A stretch of DNA of 64,000 nt from Maribacter aquivivus (GTDB taxonomy: Bacteria; Bacteroidota; Bacteroidia; Flavobacteriales; Flavobacteriaceae), in assembly GCF_900142175.1 (NCBI RefSeq), contig NZ_FQZX01000001.1, positions 1,116,001-1,180,000 of the forward strand, read 5' to 3'. How positions within the stretch are numbered: position 1 is the first letter of the stretch; each line of letters begins with the position of its first letter. Under the pieces are notes generated by a model. It saw only the letters and a program-made list of their open reading frames with translations. It made no database searches and had not been told where the DNA came from. This document shows, piece after piece, positions 18,729-27,344 of the stretch. A program made the translations under genes and the position numbers.

Positions 18729-20491
18729 AGAAATTGTTGTACATATTGTTTTACGGACATCTTATCTATCCCTGCTTTTATATACAGTTTTTCGGTAGCA
18801 CCGTGTGTAATAAAGGCATCAGGAATGCCAAATATCTTAATTATTTTATGGATTCCAATATTATTTGCAAATTCTAACAAACCACTTCCAAATCCGCCAG
18901 TAGCAGCACCATCTTCAATTGTAATAATATGCTCGAATTTCTGTAAGATTTCTTTTAATAAGGTTGAGTCTAAAGGTTTTATGAACGGGAAGTTATAATG
19001 GGCGATTGCAGGGTTGTTATCCAATTCATTTATCAGTTCAGATACCATATTGCCAATGGGTCCTGTGCTTAGAATAGCAATTTTACTTCCTTCTTTTAAA
19101 AGTTGTGCTTCTCCGATATTGAGTTTTTTCATCGGTACTTGCCAATTCACTTCATTTCCACGACCACGCGGATATCTTATAGCAATAGGATGGTCTAAAC
19201 CCAACTGAGCCGTGTACATGATGTTTCTGAGCTCAATTTCATTTAATGGAGAACAGATAATCAGGTTAGGAATACACTGTAAATATGAAATATCAAATAC
19301 ACCATGATGCGTTGGTCCGTCTTCACCAACCAAACCTGCGCGGTCTAAACAGAAAATAACAGGTAGGTTTTGTATAGCTACATCGTGTATAACCTGGTCA
19401 TAAGCACGTTGTAGAAAAGTAGAGTATATATTACAGAATACAACTAAACCATCAGTTGCCATACCTGCAGCCATAGTTACCGCATGTTGTTCGGCAATAC
19501 CAACATCGAAAGCTCTGTCTGGAATGACCTCCATCATAAATTTTAAAGAACTACCAGTTGGCATTGCAGGAGTAATCCCTACTATTTTTTCATTTTTCAA
19601 TGCAAGTTCTACTAAAGTTTTACCGAATACATCTTGAAACTTAGGTGGTTCAACGGTATTGGTTTTCTTTTGTAGCTCACCTGTTTGTTTGTCAAATTTA
19701 CCGGGTGCGTGGTAGGTGACTTGATTCTCTTCTGCCTTTTGTAACCCTTTTCCTTTTGTGGTGATTACGTGTAATAATTTAGGACCTTTTATATTCTTTA
19801 AACGTTCTAATTCTTTTACTAAAGTAGGTAGGTCATGACCATCTATAGGGCCAGTGTAATTAAAATTTAAGCACTCGAATATATTTTCTTCTTTTGCAGT
19901 ACCTGTTTTTACGTTGGTAAGGTATTTTTTTAATGCACCTACGCTTGGGTCTATACCCATAGCATTGTCATTAAGCACAACAAGAATATTTGCATTGGTT
20001 ACACCGGCATGGTTTAACCCTTCAAATGCCATACCGCTGGCTATAGATGCATCGCCAATAACTGCAATGTGTTGTCGTTGTATTTTTCCTTGTAATTGTG
20101 CGGCCAAAGCCATACCTAGCAAAGCTGAAATAGAAGTAGAGCTATGCCCTGTTCCAAAAGCGTCATACTCGCTCTCTTGCATTTTTGGGAACCCACTAAT
20201 TCCACCAAATTGTCTATTGGTGTCAAAAACCTCTTTTCTACCGGTCAGTATTTTATGCCCGTATGCTTGGTGGCCTACATCCCATATTAACTTGTCTATG
20301 GGTGTATTGAAAACATAATGTAATGCTATGGTCAATTCTACAACACCTAAACTAGCACCTAAATGCCCTTCTTTGACAGATACAATATCAATTATGAACT
20401 CACGTAGTTCAACAGCCAGTTGCTCTAAATCCTTTACTGATAAAGTTTTTAGATCGTTAGGTGATTTGATATGTTCTAGAATTGATTTCAA
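18725..20491 (-). CDS. dxs: 1-deoxy-D-xylulose-5-phosphate synthase
   Basis: This 588-residue thiamine-diphosphate enzyme condenses pyruvate and glyceraldehyde-3-phosphate, the first step of the MEP isoprenoid pathway. Seen motifs are the DVGHQAYGHKILTGR region, the ThDP-binding GDASIASGMAFEGLNHAG and the catalytic Glu in GIAEQHAVTMAAGM. It is a little shorter than E. coli Dxs, as in other Bacteroidetes. The only plausible start is TTG at 20491: the nearby ATG is out of frame and the next in-frame Met is too far downstream. Isoprenoid output would feed the prenyl synthase and lycopene cyclase near 48-49 kb. Confidence 0.95.
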   Translation of the reverse strand: MKSILEHIKSPNDLKTLSVKDLEQLAVELREFIIDIVSVKEGHLGASLGVVELTIALHYVFNTPIDKLIWDVGHQAYGHKILTGRKEVFDTNRQFGGISGFPKMQESEYDAFGTGHSSTSISALLGMALAAQLQGKIQRQHIAVIGDASIASGMAFEGLNHAGVTNANILVVLNDNAMGIDPSVGALKKYLTNVKTGTAKEENIFECLNFNYTGPIDGHDLPTLVKELERLKNIKGPKLLHVITTKGKGLQKAEENQVTYHAPGKFDKQTGELQKKTNTVEPPKFQDVFGKTLVELALKNEKIVGITPAMPTGSSLKFMMEVIPDRAFDVGIAEQHAVTMAAGMATDGLVVFCNIYSTFLQRAYDQVIHDVAIQNLPVIFCLDRAGLVGEDGPTHHGVFDISYLQCIPNLIICSPLNEIELRNIMYTAQLGLDHPIAIRYPRGRGNEVNWQVPMKKLNIGEAQLLKEGSKIAILSTGPIGNMVSELINELDNNPAIAHYNFPFIKPLDSTLLKEILQKFEHIITIEDGAATGGFGSGLLEFANNIGIHKIIKIFGIPDAFITHGATEKLYIKAGIDKMSVKQYVQQFL

Positions 20492-20510
20492 ATTGCATCT
20501 ATAATGGTCA

Positions 20511-20518
20511 CAAAAATA
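20511..20518 (-). promoter_or_regulatory. -7 element for dxs
   Basis: TATTTTTG on the minus strand matches TAnnTTTG and sits 20 bases upstream of the dxs TTG start. No TTG -33 element was found at the right distance. Confidence 0.4.
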
Positions 20519-20541
20519 CTTTTTTAAAAATGAAACTATCG

Positions 20542-20549
20542 TATTTTTG
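20542..20549 (+). promoter_or_regulatory. -7 element for tadA, only 5 bases from the ATG
   Basis: TATTTTTG matches TAnnTTTG. If used, transcription would start at or within a few bases of the tadA ATG, giving a leaderless or near-leaderless mRNA. It faces away from the dxs element 24 bases to the left. Confidence 0.4.
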
Positions 20550-20554
20550 AGGTT

Positions 20555-20998
20555 ATGGTTTTACCTTACGATGATACTTATTTTATGAAAAAGGCACTTC
20601 AAGAAGCAGAATATGCATTTGAAGCTGGTGAAGTGCCTGTGGGTGCTGTAATTGTAGTGCAAGACAGGATCATTGCAAGAGCACATAATTTGACCGAAAA
20701 ATTGAATGACGTTACGGCACATGCCGAAATGCAAGCGATAACCTCTGCAGCTAATTTTTTAGGAGGTAAGTATTTGAAAGATTGTACGTTGTATGTAACC
20801 TTAGAACCTTGCCAAATGTGTGCCGGTGCGTTGTATTGGAGCCAAATTGGGAAGATTGTCTATGGCGCTACAGATGAGCAGCGCGGTTGCGGGGTTATGG
20901 GAACAACTCTTCACCCTAAAACTAAAATATCAGGTGGTATTCTTGCAGATGAAGCGACTAGTTTATTGCTTCAGTTTTTTGCGAAGAAAAGAAAATAG
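20555..20998 (+). CDS. tadA: tRNA-specific adenosine deaminase (A34 to inosine)
   Basis: This 147-residue zinc deaminase shows the HAE motif (residues 56-58, catalytic Glu58) and PCQMC (85-89, two zinc Cys). The N-terminal VPVGAVIV is typical of TadA, which makes inosine at the wobble position of tRNA-Arg. A guanine or other nucleoside deaminase is less likely given length and motif spacing. It is a single gene divergent from dxs. Confidence 0.9.
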   Translation: MVLPYDDTYFMKKALQEAEYAFEAGEVPVGAVIVVQDRIIARAHNLTEKLNDVTAHAEMQAITSAANFLGGKYLKDCTLYVTLEPCQMCAGALYWSQIGKIVYGATDEQRGCGVMGTTLHPKTKISGGILADEATSLLLQFFAKKRK

Positions 20999-21014
20999 AA
21001 TTTTGAGTATAAAT

Positions 21015-21040
21015 GAAAAACCACGCAAGAGCGTGGTTAT
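21015..21040. terminator. Shared terminator between tadA and the cold-shock gene
   Basis: An 8-bp stem (AACCACGC/GCGTGGTT) with loop AAGA is followed on the minus strand by TTT and, less neatly, by an AT-rich tract on the plus strand. It can end both converging transcripts. Confidence 0.7.
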
Positions 21041-21066
21041 CTAAATTTTTTAGAAAAAGAATATTG

Positions 21067-21258
21067 TTAAAGTACCTGCACTTGTCCGGCAACAGTACCT
21101 TTTCTTCCTTGTTCCTCTTCATAACTCACTTTGTCACCTTCTCTAAGTTCAATGCCGTGTAAAGAGGTGGCGTGAACAAATATATCTTTTCCAGTTTCTT
21201 CATTGGTTATAAATCCATAACCCTTAGATTCATTGTAAAATTTGACGGTACCAATCAT
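21067..21258 (-). CDS. Cold-shock domain protein
   Basis: This is a 63-residue single cold-shock domain. RNP1 is KGYGFI (residues 12-17) and RNP2 is IFVHA (26-30), so it should bind single-stranded RNA or DNA and melt mRNA structure. The length is that of CspA-type proteins. There is no evidence here for a long cold-shock 5' UTR: the start is about 70 bases from the next upstream gene. Confidence 0.93.
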   Translation of the reverse strand: MIGTVKFYNESKGYGFITNEETGKDIFVHATSLHGIELREGDKVSYEEEQGRKGTVAGQVQVL

Positions 21259-21328
21259 TATATTGAAATTTTAATGTTAACATTCTAATTTACAATATTT
21301 TAGGATTCATTGGTAGAGAATGGTACTA

Positions 21329-21595
21329 TTAATTTTTCGGAGTGTCTTGATTATCAGTCTTTCTAGGTGCTTTACCTTGCATTTTTCGTACATTTTCATC
21401 GGTAAGCATGTAATCATTAAATTTTTTACCCTTGCTCTCTTTTATTAGAAAAAGTGGCATGGCAATTAAAAATAGCAATAAGGTACCTGAACCTATATAC
21501 CTATGTGATAGTGCTTCTTCACCTGCACCTAAAGTAAATCCGTAGATAATTAGTCCAATTGAAATCAATACTATGGCAATAATTACATATTTCAT
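21329..21595 (-). CDS. Small membrane protein, unknown
   Basis: This 88-residue protein has two hydrophobic segments (about residues 3-23 and 36-52) and a charged, Lys-rich C-terminal tail (about 54-88), which is probably cytoplasmic. I do not recognise the family. It lies 11 bases downstream of the ClC channel gene on the same strand and is likely co-transcribed with it, so it could be an accessory subunit, but this rests on position alone. Confidence 0.6.
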   Translation of the reverse strand: MKYVIIAIVLISIGLIIYGFTLGAGEEALSHRYIGSGTLLLFLIAMPLFLIKESKGKKFNDYMLTDENVRKMQGKAPRKTDNQDTPKN

Positions 21596-21606
21596 GTCTT
21601 TCTCTT

Positions 21607-23391
21607 TTACTTAGTAAATTTTATAAGTTCTCTTCTGTAAGCAGTTAATAGTTTTGATTTGGAAACAAATCCCATATATTTTCCATTCTTTACTACAGGT
21701 AAGTTCCATGCGCCACTATCCTGAAATTTTTGCATAACAATTTGCATGCTGTCCAACCCATAATAAATATGATCGGGTGCTTTATGGGTAAATGTTTCCA
21801 CTTTTGTAGTGTTGTATAATTTGGTGTCGAACATGAACTCCCTAATATCATCTAATAAAATAATACCTAAAAACATGTGATTTACATCTACTACAGGAAA
21901 AATATTTCGTGTTGATTTGGCAACGGAATCATGTAGCATTTCACCCAAGGTCATATCTGGGTGTACTATTTTGAAGTTGGTTTCTATCACCATATCAATG
22001 TTCATGATGGTAAGCACTGCATGATCTTTATTGTGCGTCAGTAAATCACCACTTTCAGCCAATTCTCTCGTGTAAATAGTATAATCTACGGTGTTTTTTG
22101 TGATGATGTATGATATAGAAGCGGTAATCATTAGTGGAACAAAAAGTGCGTAACCACCTGTTATTTCTGCAATAAGGAAAATTGCGGTCAACGGTGCATG
22201 TTGCACACCCGCAATAAGACCCGCCATACCAATAAGGGTAAAGTTACTTTCGGATACTGAAAATCCTAATCCGGAATTGTTGATTAATTTTGCGACTACG
22301 TTACCTAATGCACTACCCATTACCATTGTTGGTATGAAAATACCACCAGCGCCACCGGCGGCTAAAGTAGTGGTCATCGCAACCGCTTTGAAAATTGTAA
22401 TGCCGATCAAAAGTGCTATTACTACCCAAATATTGCCGATATAAGCATCAAAGGGCGTTTTACCCAAAGCTTTAATATGGTCACCTATTAAAAGGTCGTT
22501 GATAAAGGAAAAACCTTCACCATACAATGGGGGAATCGTATATAACATTATACCTATTGCAAGACCGCCAACGAGTAATCGGTATTTAGGACTTTTTAAG
22601 GGCTTAAAAAGGTTGATAATACCAAAGTACATTTTAGTAAAGTAAATAGACGCTACAGCTGTGCCTACTCCTAAAAGAATATAAAATAAGGTATCTTTAA
22701 CTTCAAATGGTTCTGTAATCGTGAAATTGAATAGATTCTCGTTTCCCATAAAAAAGTAGGAGGTAAGCACACCACTGATCGATGCCAATAATAATGGTAA
22801 CATGGATATCATGGTCAGGTCTAAACTAAATACCTCTACCGCAAAAATGATGGCGGCAATTGGCGATTGAAATATAGACGATATTGCACCTGCCGAGGCA
22901 CAAGCAATTAGTAAAGAGCGCGTTTTAGAATTGATATGAAAAAGCTTTCCTAAATTAGAGCTTAATGCGGCACCTGTTGCCACTGCCGGACCTAATAACC
23001 CCACGGATCCACCAAAACCTACGGTTAATGGTGCAATAATAAGTTGGGTGTACATCTGTTTGGCATCAATATTTGCCTTGTTTCTTGATAAGGAAAACAA
23101 AATAGAAGAAACGGCATGCTTTAATTTCTCTTTATGAATGTATTTTACATAAAGATATACCAAGGTAAGACCTATAATAGGCAGAATGAAATACAGCTGA
23201 TTACTTGAGAAAATAATCCCTTTTTCAAGAGATGCCTCAATAAAATAAGTGATGTTTTTTAAGGTAACAGATGCCAAACCAGCCAAAAGACCAACAATTA
23301 CACTTAAGATGTAAATGAAGGTTTTTTGAGAGATATGTTTATATCTCCATTTGTAAATGCTTTTTAAAATGTTATTCCTTTGGATGGGCAT
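21607..23391 (-). CDS. ClC-family chloride channel/transporter with C-terminal CBS domains
   Basis: The 594-residue protein has a ClC membrane domain (about residues 20-440) followed by a pair of CBS domains (about 455-594). The selectivity motif GIFIP is at 350-354. The region aligned to GREGP reads GLLGP at 131-135, so the external gating glutamate appears replaced by Leu133; the codon TTA confirms this. In characterised ClCs this glutamate couples proton exchange, so a chloride channel or uncoupled conductance is suggested. CBS domains usually sense adenine nucleotides. The small membrane protein gene follows directly. Confidence 0.9.
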   Translation of the reverse strand: MPIQRNNILKSIYKWRYKHISQKTFIYILSVIVGLLAGLASVTLKNITYFIEASLEKGIIFSSNQLYFILPIIGLTLVYLYVKYIHKEKLKHAVSSILFSLSRNKANIDAKQMYTQLIIAPLTVGFGGSVGLLGPAVATGAALSSNLGKLFHINSKTRSLLIACASAGAISSIFQSPIAAIIFAVEVFSLDLTMISMLPLLLASISGVLTSYFFMGNENLFNFTITEPFEVKDTLFYILLGVGTAVASIYFTKMYFGIINLFKPLKSPKYRLLVGGLAIGIMLYTIPPLYGEGFSFINDLLIGDHIKALGKTPFDAYIGNIWVVIALLIGITIFKAVAMTTTLAAGGAGGIFIPTMVMGSALGNVVAKLINNSGLGFSVSESNFTLIGMAGLIAGVQHAPLTAIFLIAEITGGYALFVPLMITASISYIITKNTVDYTIYTRELAESGDLLTHNKDHAVLTIMNIDMVIETNFKIVHPDMTLGEMLHDSVAKSTRNIFPVVDVNHMFLGIILLDDIREFMFDTKLYNTTKVETFTHKAPDHIYYGLDSMQIVMQKFQDSGAWNLPVVKNGKYMGFVSKSKLLTAYRRELIKFTK

Positions 23392-23426
23392 GGTTGAGCC
23401 AAATCAATGATAGGGGGCAAAGGTAT

Positions 23427-24254
23427 TTAATTACTTGCTATGATTTTGGATTTAAGTTCTTCTAAATCTTCAAGATAAATTTGACGTAGGGTTTCTACGT
23501 ATGCTCTATTGTTATAATAGCCATTATTAAAATCTACAATGGCATCATTAATCATATTCAAAGCCGCTTTTTTATCTCCTTCGTTCAGAAAAATCTTCGC
23601 CTTATAATATTTGGCATCTGCAGAATTGGTGAAGTATTGAATTAATTTGTCAAAATTCTCATTTGCTTTTTCAATGTTACCAGCTTCATAATACGCAATA
23701 CCTCTATATAGAAAAGCTTCAAGTTCTACCCAATCTTCACCAGAATCTTCTGTTTCTTTAGTAATGTGTTTATCCCAAAAAGCAATAGAGTTGTCATAGT
23801 CTTTTGCTCCTAAATAAGCAATGCCTCGCCAAAAATCTACACTATGCCCTTGTGGATAATCTAAATATGGAGTTAACGAATCTGATGCGTTAAAATCTGC
23901 AATGGCTTTTTCATAATCTCTGTAAAACCATAGGTATAAGTAGCCGCGCCATGGTATTCTTTGTTCAGGATTTAATGCTACTGCCTTATTGTATTGGGGC
24001 AACCATTTATGTGGTAATCCACGTTTAAGGTCAGCTACTGAAAGTTCATAAACCCCAGGTTCATATGTTGGGTCTATAACTACAGCTTCAGCAATACCGT
24101 TTTGAAAAGCAACTGAGCCTTGATGATAAAATATAGCATCTTTATATCTTTCTTCAGCCAAGATTTGAACATCATTTTCATTAGCATTATCTGCACAAGA
24201 AATTAATAAGGCAAGCACAATACAACTAAGGAATAATTTCGACCACTTTTCCAT
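23427..24254 (-). CDS. TPR-like lipoprotein
   Basis: This 275-residue protein has a lipoprotein signal (LLISC, Cys20) and alpha-helical tetratricopeptide-like repeats, including FWRGIAYLGAKDYDNSIAFW, YRGIAYYEAGNIEKANENF and YYKAKIFLNEGDKKAALNM. TPR lipoproteins usually act as protein-binding scaffolds. The start overlaps the 3' end of the upstream membrane-anchored gene by 29 bases, so the two are co-expressed and probably work together. The partner is unknown. Confidence 0.75.
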   Translation of the reverse strand: MEKWSKLFLSCIVLALLISCADNANENDVQILAEERYKDAIFYHQGSVAFQNGIAEAVVIDPTYEPGVYELSVADLKRGLPHKWLPQYNKAVALNPEQRIPWRGYLYLWFYRDYEKAIADFNASDSLTPYLDYPQGHSVDFWRGIAYLGAKDYDNSIAFWDKHITKETEDSGEDWVELEAFLYRGIAYYEAGNIEKANENFDKLIQYFTNSADAKYYKAKIFLNEGDKKAALNMINDAIVDFNNGYYNNRAYVETLRQIYLEDLEELKSKIIASN

Positions 24255-24774
24255 TTTCTATTCGATAAGATATATACATATAATAATTGCCAGGATCTTC
24301 TCGAAATTCAAGAGTATTCCAATTTTCTGGCATTGCGGTAAAAGTTAAAAGGGAATCTACCATTTCTGAATTCAATTCTTTTTCCTCTAAATCTAGATTC
24401 ATTTGAACAACATCAAACCAGCCGGGGTTTCCATCACAATTCACTAAAAAGCGAAAGTTTAAATAACCTGAATCGGTAAACGAATCGCCAGAATAGTTGT
24501 TTGCTAGGTTTATTCTAAATTGCCTTTTGTTATTTTTATAAGCATCTAAGCCAGCACCATTGTAGGTGCGGTAAATTTTACCATCATTACATAACGTATA
24601 TACATCATTCAATAGCGCCTTTTCTTGATCGATGTACCCTATGTAGTTTTTATAAGGTTGGTCAGTAGTATCGAAATCTTTTTTAAACTTAAAGTAAAAG
24701 TACCCAGCCAGACCACCAATTATTAGAACTATGCCCAATAAACTATACAATACTATTTTAACCCATTTTTTCAC
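24226..24774 (-). CDS. Single-pass membrane protein, unknown
   Basis: The 182-residue protein has an N-terminal transmembrane helix (about residues 7-29) and an extracytoplasmic domain containing two cysteines (VYTLCNDG and FLVNCDG) that could form a disulfide. I do not recognise the family. The 29-base overlap with the TPR lipoprotein gene indicates a functional pair. Confidence 0.6.
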   Translation of the reverse strand: MKKWVKIVLYSLLGIVLIIGGLAGYFYFKFKKDFDTTDQPYKNYIGYIDQEKALLNDVYTLCNDGKIYRTYNGAGLDAYKNNKRQFRINLANNYSGDSFTDSGYLNFRFLVNCDGNPGWFDVVQMNLDLEEKELNSEMVDSLLTFTAMPENWNTLEFREDPGNYYMYISYRIENGKVVEIIP

Positions 24775-24852
24775 AAAGTGAATTTAACAAAAAATATCTT
24801 ACTCAGTGTGATGGTTAAATTGTAAGATGTCTAATTGAAATGGAGAGCAAAC

Positions 24853-24883
24853 AAAAAAATCCCGCACTAGGCGGGATTTTTAC
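24853..24883 (-). terminator. Intrinsic terminator of aspS
   Basis: An 11-bp stem (AAAAATCCCGC/GCGGGATTTTT) with a 5-base loop is followed on the minus strand by a T-run, 20 bases after the aspS stop. Confidence 0.85.
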
Positions 24884-24901
24884 TTTTATATCAAATAGAT
24901 T

Positions 24902-26659
24902 TTATTTCAAATCTATATCCAACTTCAAACTCAATTCTTTCAATTGTGCATTATCAATTGGGGCGGGAGCATCAATCATAACATCACGTCCACTGTTATT
25001 TTTAGGGAATGCAATAAAATCTCTGATAGTTTCTTGTCCGCCTAAAATAGCTACAAGTCTATCAAGACCAAATGCTAATCCGCCATGTGGTGGTGCACCG
25101 TATTGGAAAGCATCCATTAGAAAACCAAATTGTGCCTTTGCCTCTTCTGGTGTAAATCCTAAATGCTTGAACATTGTTGCTTGCATATCTTTATCGTGAA
25201 TACGAATAGATCCACCGCCTATTTCGTTTCCGTTTAATACAAGGTCATAAGCGTTTGCACGTACTGCACCTGGATCAGTATCTAATAATTCTAACTGACC
25301 TGGTTTTGGCGATGTAAATGGGTGGTGCATTGCATGGTAATGACCAGTTTCTTCATCAAGCTCCAATAATGGGAAATCAACAACCCATAATGGTGCGAAT
25401 TCATTTGGTTTTCTTAAACCTAATCTAGTTGCCATTTCCATTCTCAAGGCACTTAACTGTGTTCTTGTTTTATTAGCATCACCAGAAAGTACGCAGATTA
25501 GGTCACCTGGTTTAGCACCAGTTGCTGCAGCCCATTTTGCTAAATCGTCTTGGTCGTAAAATTTATCTACGGTAGATTTAAAGCTTCCGTCTTCATTACA
25601 TTTTACGTAAACCATTCCGTTAGCTCCAATTTGCGGACGCTTAACCCAGTTTACTAAAGCATCTAATTCTTTTCTAGTATATGATGCAGCATCTGGTACG
25701 GCAATACCTACTACTAACTCTGCAGAGTTAAAAACTCCGAATTCTTTATGCTGGGCAACGCTATTTAATTCAGCGAATTCCATCCCAAAACGAATATCTG
25801 GCTTATCATTACCATATTTAGCCATGGCATCATCATAAGTCATTCTAGGGAATGAATCGATCTCTACACCATTGACTTCTTTTAAAAGGTACTTCGTTAA
25901 GTTTTCAAAGACATTTAAAATATCTTCTTGTTCTACGAATGCCATTTCACAATCTATCTGTGTAAACTCCGGTTGTCTATCGGCACGTAAATCTTCATCT
26001 CTAAAACACTTTACAATCTGAAAGTATTTGTCCATACCACCAACCATAAGCAACTGCTTAAAAGTTTGTGGTGATTGTGGTAAGGCATAAAATTGCCCTT
26101 CGTTCATACGGCTAGGTACAACGAAATCTCTAGCACCTTCTGGTGTAGATTTTATTAAATACGGAGTCTCCACTTCTATAAAGCCTTCGCTAGATAAAAA
26201 CTTACGGACTTCCATAGTTACCTTACTTCTAAAAATAAGGTTGTTTTTTACAGGGTTTCTACGGATGTCTAAATACCTATATTTCATACGAAGATCTTCA
26301 CCACCATCGGTTTCGTTCTCGATTGTGAAAGGCGGTGTTTTAGATTCATTCAGAATAGTAAGTTCAGAAACCAAAACTTCTATATTACCAGTAGGGATAT
26401 TAGCGTTTTTAGAAGTTCTTTCAATAACCTCACCTTTTATTTGAATAACAAACTCTCTACCCAAATTTCTTGCCTGCTCTAATAGCTCTGCATTTGTGCG
26501 GTCTTCATCAAGTACTAGTTGTGTAATACCATAGCGATCCCTTAAATCTACCCAAACTACGAAACCTTTGTCTCTAGTTTTTGCTACCCAACCAGATAGT
26601 GTAACCGTTTGGCCAATATGTGATTCTCTTAATTCCCCGCAGGAATGGCTTCTATACAT
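24902..26659 (-). CDS. aspS: Aspartyl-tRNA synthetase
   Basis: This 585-residue class IIb synthetase charges tRNA-Asp. The N-terminal OB-fold anticodon-binding domain ([20 protein letters not shown] region, about 1-110) is followed by the catalytic core with motif 2 ([20 protein letters not shown], about 220-239), the bacterial GAD insertion (about 290-420) and motif 3 ([12 protein letters not shown]). It is of bacterial type with normal length. A -7-like element lies at 26682-26689. Confidence 0.97.
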   Translation of the reverse strand: MYRSHSCGELRESHIGQTVTLSGWVAKTRDKGFVVWVDLRDRYGITQLVLDEDRTNAELLEQARNLGREFVIQIKGEVIERTSKNANIPTGNIEVLVSELTILNESKTPPFTIENETDGGEDLRMKYRYLDIRRNPVKNNLIFRSKVTMEVRKFLSSEGFIEVETPYLIKSTPEGARDFVVPSRMNEGQFYALPQSPQTFKQLLMVGGMDKYFQIVKCFRDEDLRADRQPEFTQIDCEMAFVEQEDILNVFENLTKYLLKEVNGVEIDSFPRMTYDDAMAKYGNDKPDIRFGMEFAELNSVAQHKEFGVFNSAELVVGIAVPDAASYTRKELDALVNWVKRPQIGANGMVYVKCNEDGSFKSTVDKFYDQDDLAKWAAATGAKPGDLICVLSGDANKTRTQLSALRMEMATRLGLRKPNEFAPLWVVDFPLLELDEETGHYHAMHHPFTSPKPGQLELLDTDPGAVRANAYDLVLNGNEIGGGSIRIHDKDMQATMFKHLGFTPEEAKAQFGFLMDAFQYGAPPHGGLAFGLDRLVAILGGQETIRDFIAFPKNNSGRDVMIDAPAPIDNAQLKELSLKLDIDLK

Positions 26660-26681
26660 AGTACTTGCTTTAATGAATTGG

Positions 26682-26689
26682 CAAATTTA
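26682..26689 (-). promoter_or_regulatory. -7 element for aspS
   Basis: TAAATTTG on the minus strand matches TAnnTTTG, 23 bases upstream of the aspS ATG. No matching TTG was found upstream. Confidence 0.35.
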
Positions 26690-26842
26690 AGAAGTCTATT
26701 TCATTATAGATCTATTTAACTGGTAGCTTTTACACGATGACCAGTTTAGCCAATGTTAAACATGAATTGTTTTTAAAATACTGTAAAATAGGACGTTGCA
26801 ATCCCAATGTAAAGTTAATGTAAACTAAAAGTTACCAAAACA

Positions 26843-26872
26843 TTGATTAATTGAGAAATAAATGTATATTTG
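26843..26872 (+). promoter_or_regulatory. Candidate promoter of the MORN-like gene
   Basis: TTG at 26843-26845 and TATATTTG at 26865-26872 are separated by 19 bases, which fits the flavobacterial TTG-N17-23-TAnnTTTG consensus. The start codon is 46 bases downstream. Confidence 0.6.
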
Positions 26873-26917
26873 TAACGTTAGTGTTAAGGAAGAAATTAAT
26901 TTAAAAAAATATATCCC

Positions 26918-27265
26918 ATGAAAAAAATCTTAATTATAGCTGTAATGGCATTGTCTTTCGGAGCTTACGCTCAAGTTGATCCTACTTTTGAAAAAGATGG
27001 TGATAAAGTAAAAGCAACATATTTTCATGCTAACGGAGAAAAATCTCAAGAAGGTTACTTTTTAAATGAAAAGTTAGAAGGTGAATGGAAAATGTTCAAT
27101 GAAAAAGGAGAGAAGATTGCAATGGGTAACTATGATAATGGTGTAAGAACCGGTAAGTGGTTATTCTGGGAAGGTGATGTAACGAGTGAAGTAAACTTTG
27201 ATAATAACAGAATTGCTAGTGTAAATAAAGCTAGTAAAAAAGATCCTGTTGTAACGAATAAGTAA
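26918..27265 (+). CDS. Secreted MORN-repeat (YwqK-like) protein
   Basis: This 115-residue protein has a signal peptide (cleavage after AYA-Q) and three or four MORN-variant repeats: TYFHANGEKSQEGYF, GEWKMFNEKGEKIAMGNYDNG and GKWLFWEGD. Proteins of this repeat type are often labelled toxin-antitoxin YwqK family antitoxins, but there is no partner gene here and the secretion signal argues against an antitoxin role. A strong terminator follows, so it is a monocistronic transcript. Confidence 0.75.
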   Translation: MKKILIIAVMALSFGAYAQVDPTFEKDGDKVKATYFHANGEKSQEGYFLNEKLEGEWKMFNEKGEKIAMGNYDNGVRTGKWLFWEGDVTSEVNFDNNRIASVNKASKKDPVVTNK

Positions 27266-27290
27266 TCTCAATCAAATACAACAACAATAA

Positions 27291-27326
27291 GAAAAGCCCC
27301 GTATCAAATGATACGGGGCTTTTCTT
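27291..27326. terminator. Bidirectional intrinsic terminator
   Basis: A perfect 15-bp stem (GAAAAGCCCCGTATC with its complement) and a 4-base loop lies between the MORN-like gene and the converging RND gene. A- and T-rich flanks on both sides allow termination in both directions. Confidence 0.9.
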
Positions 27327-27344
27327 ATTTCAACTTTTTGTAGC

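Noticed and set aside
26918..27265. Antitoxin of a toxin-antitoxin pair
   Set aside because: The MORN-like protein carries a secretion signal and has no adjacent toxin gene.
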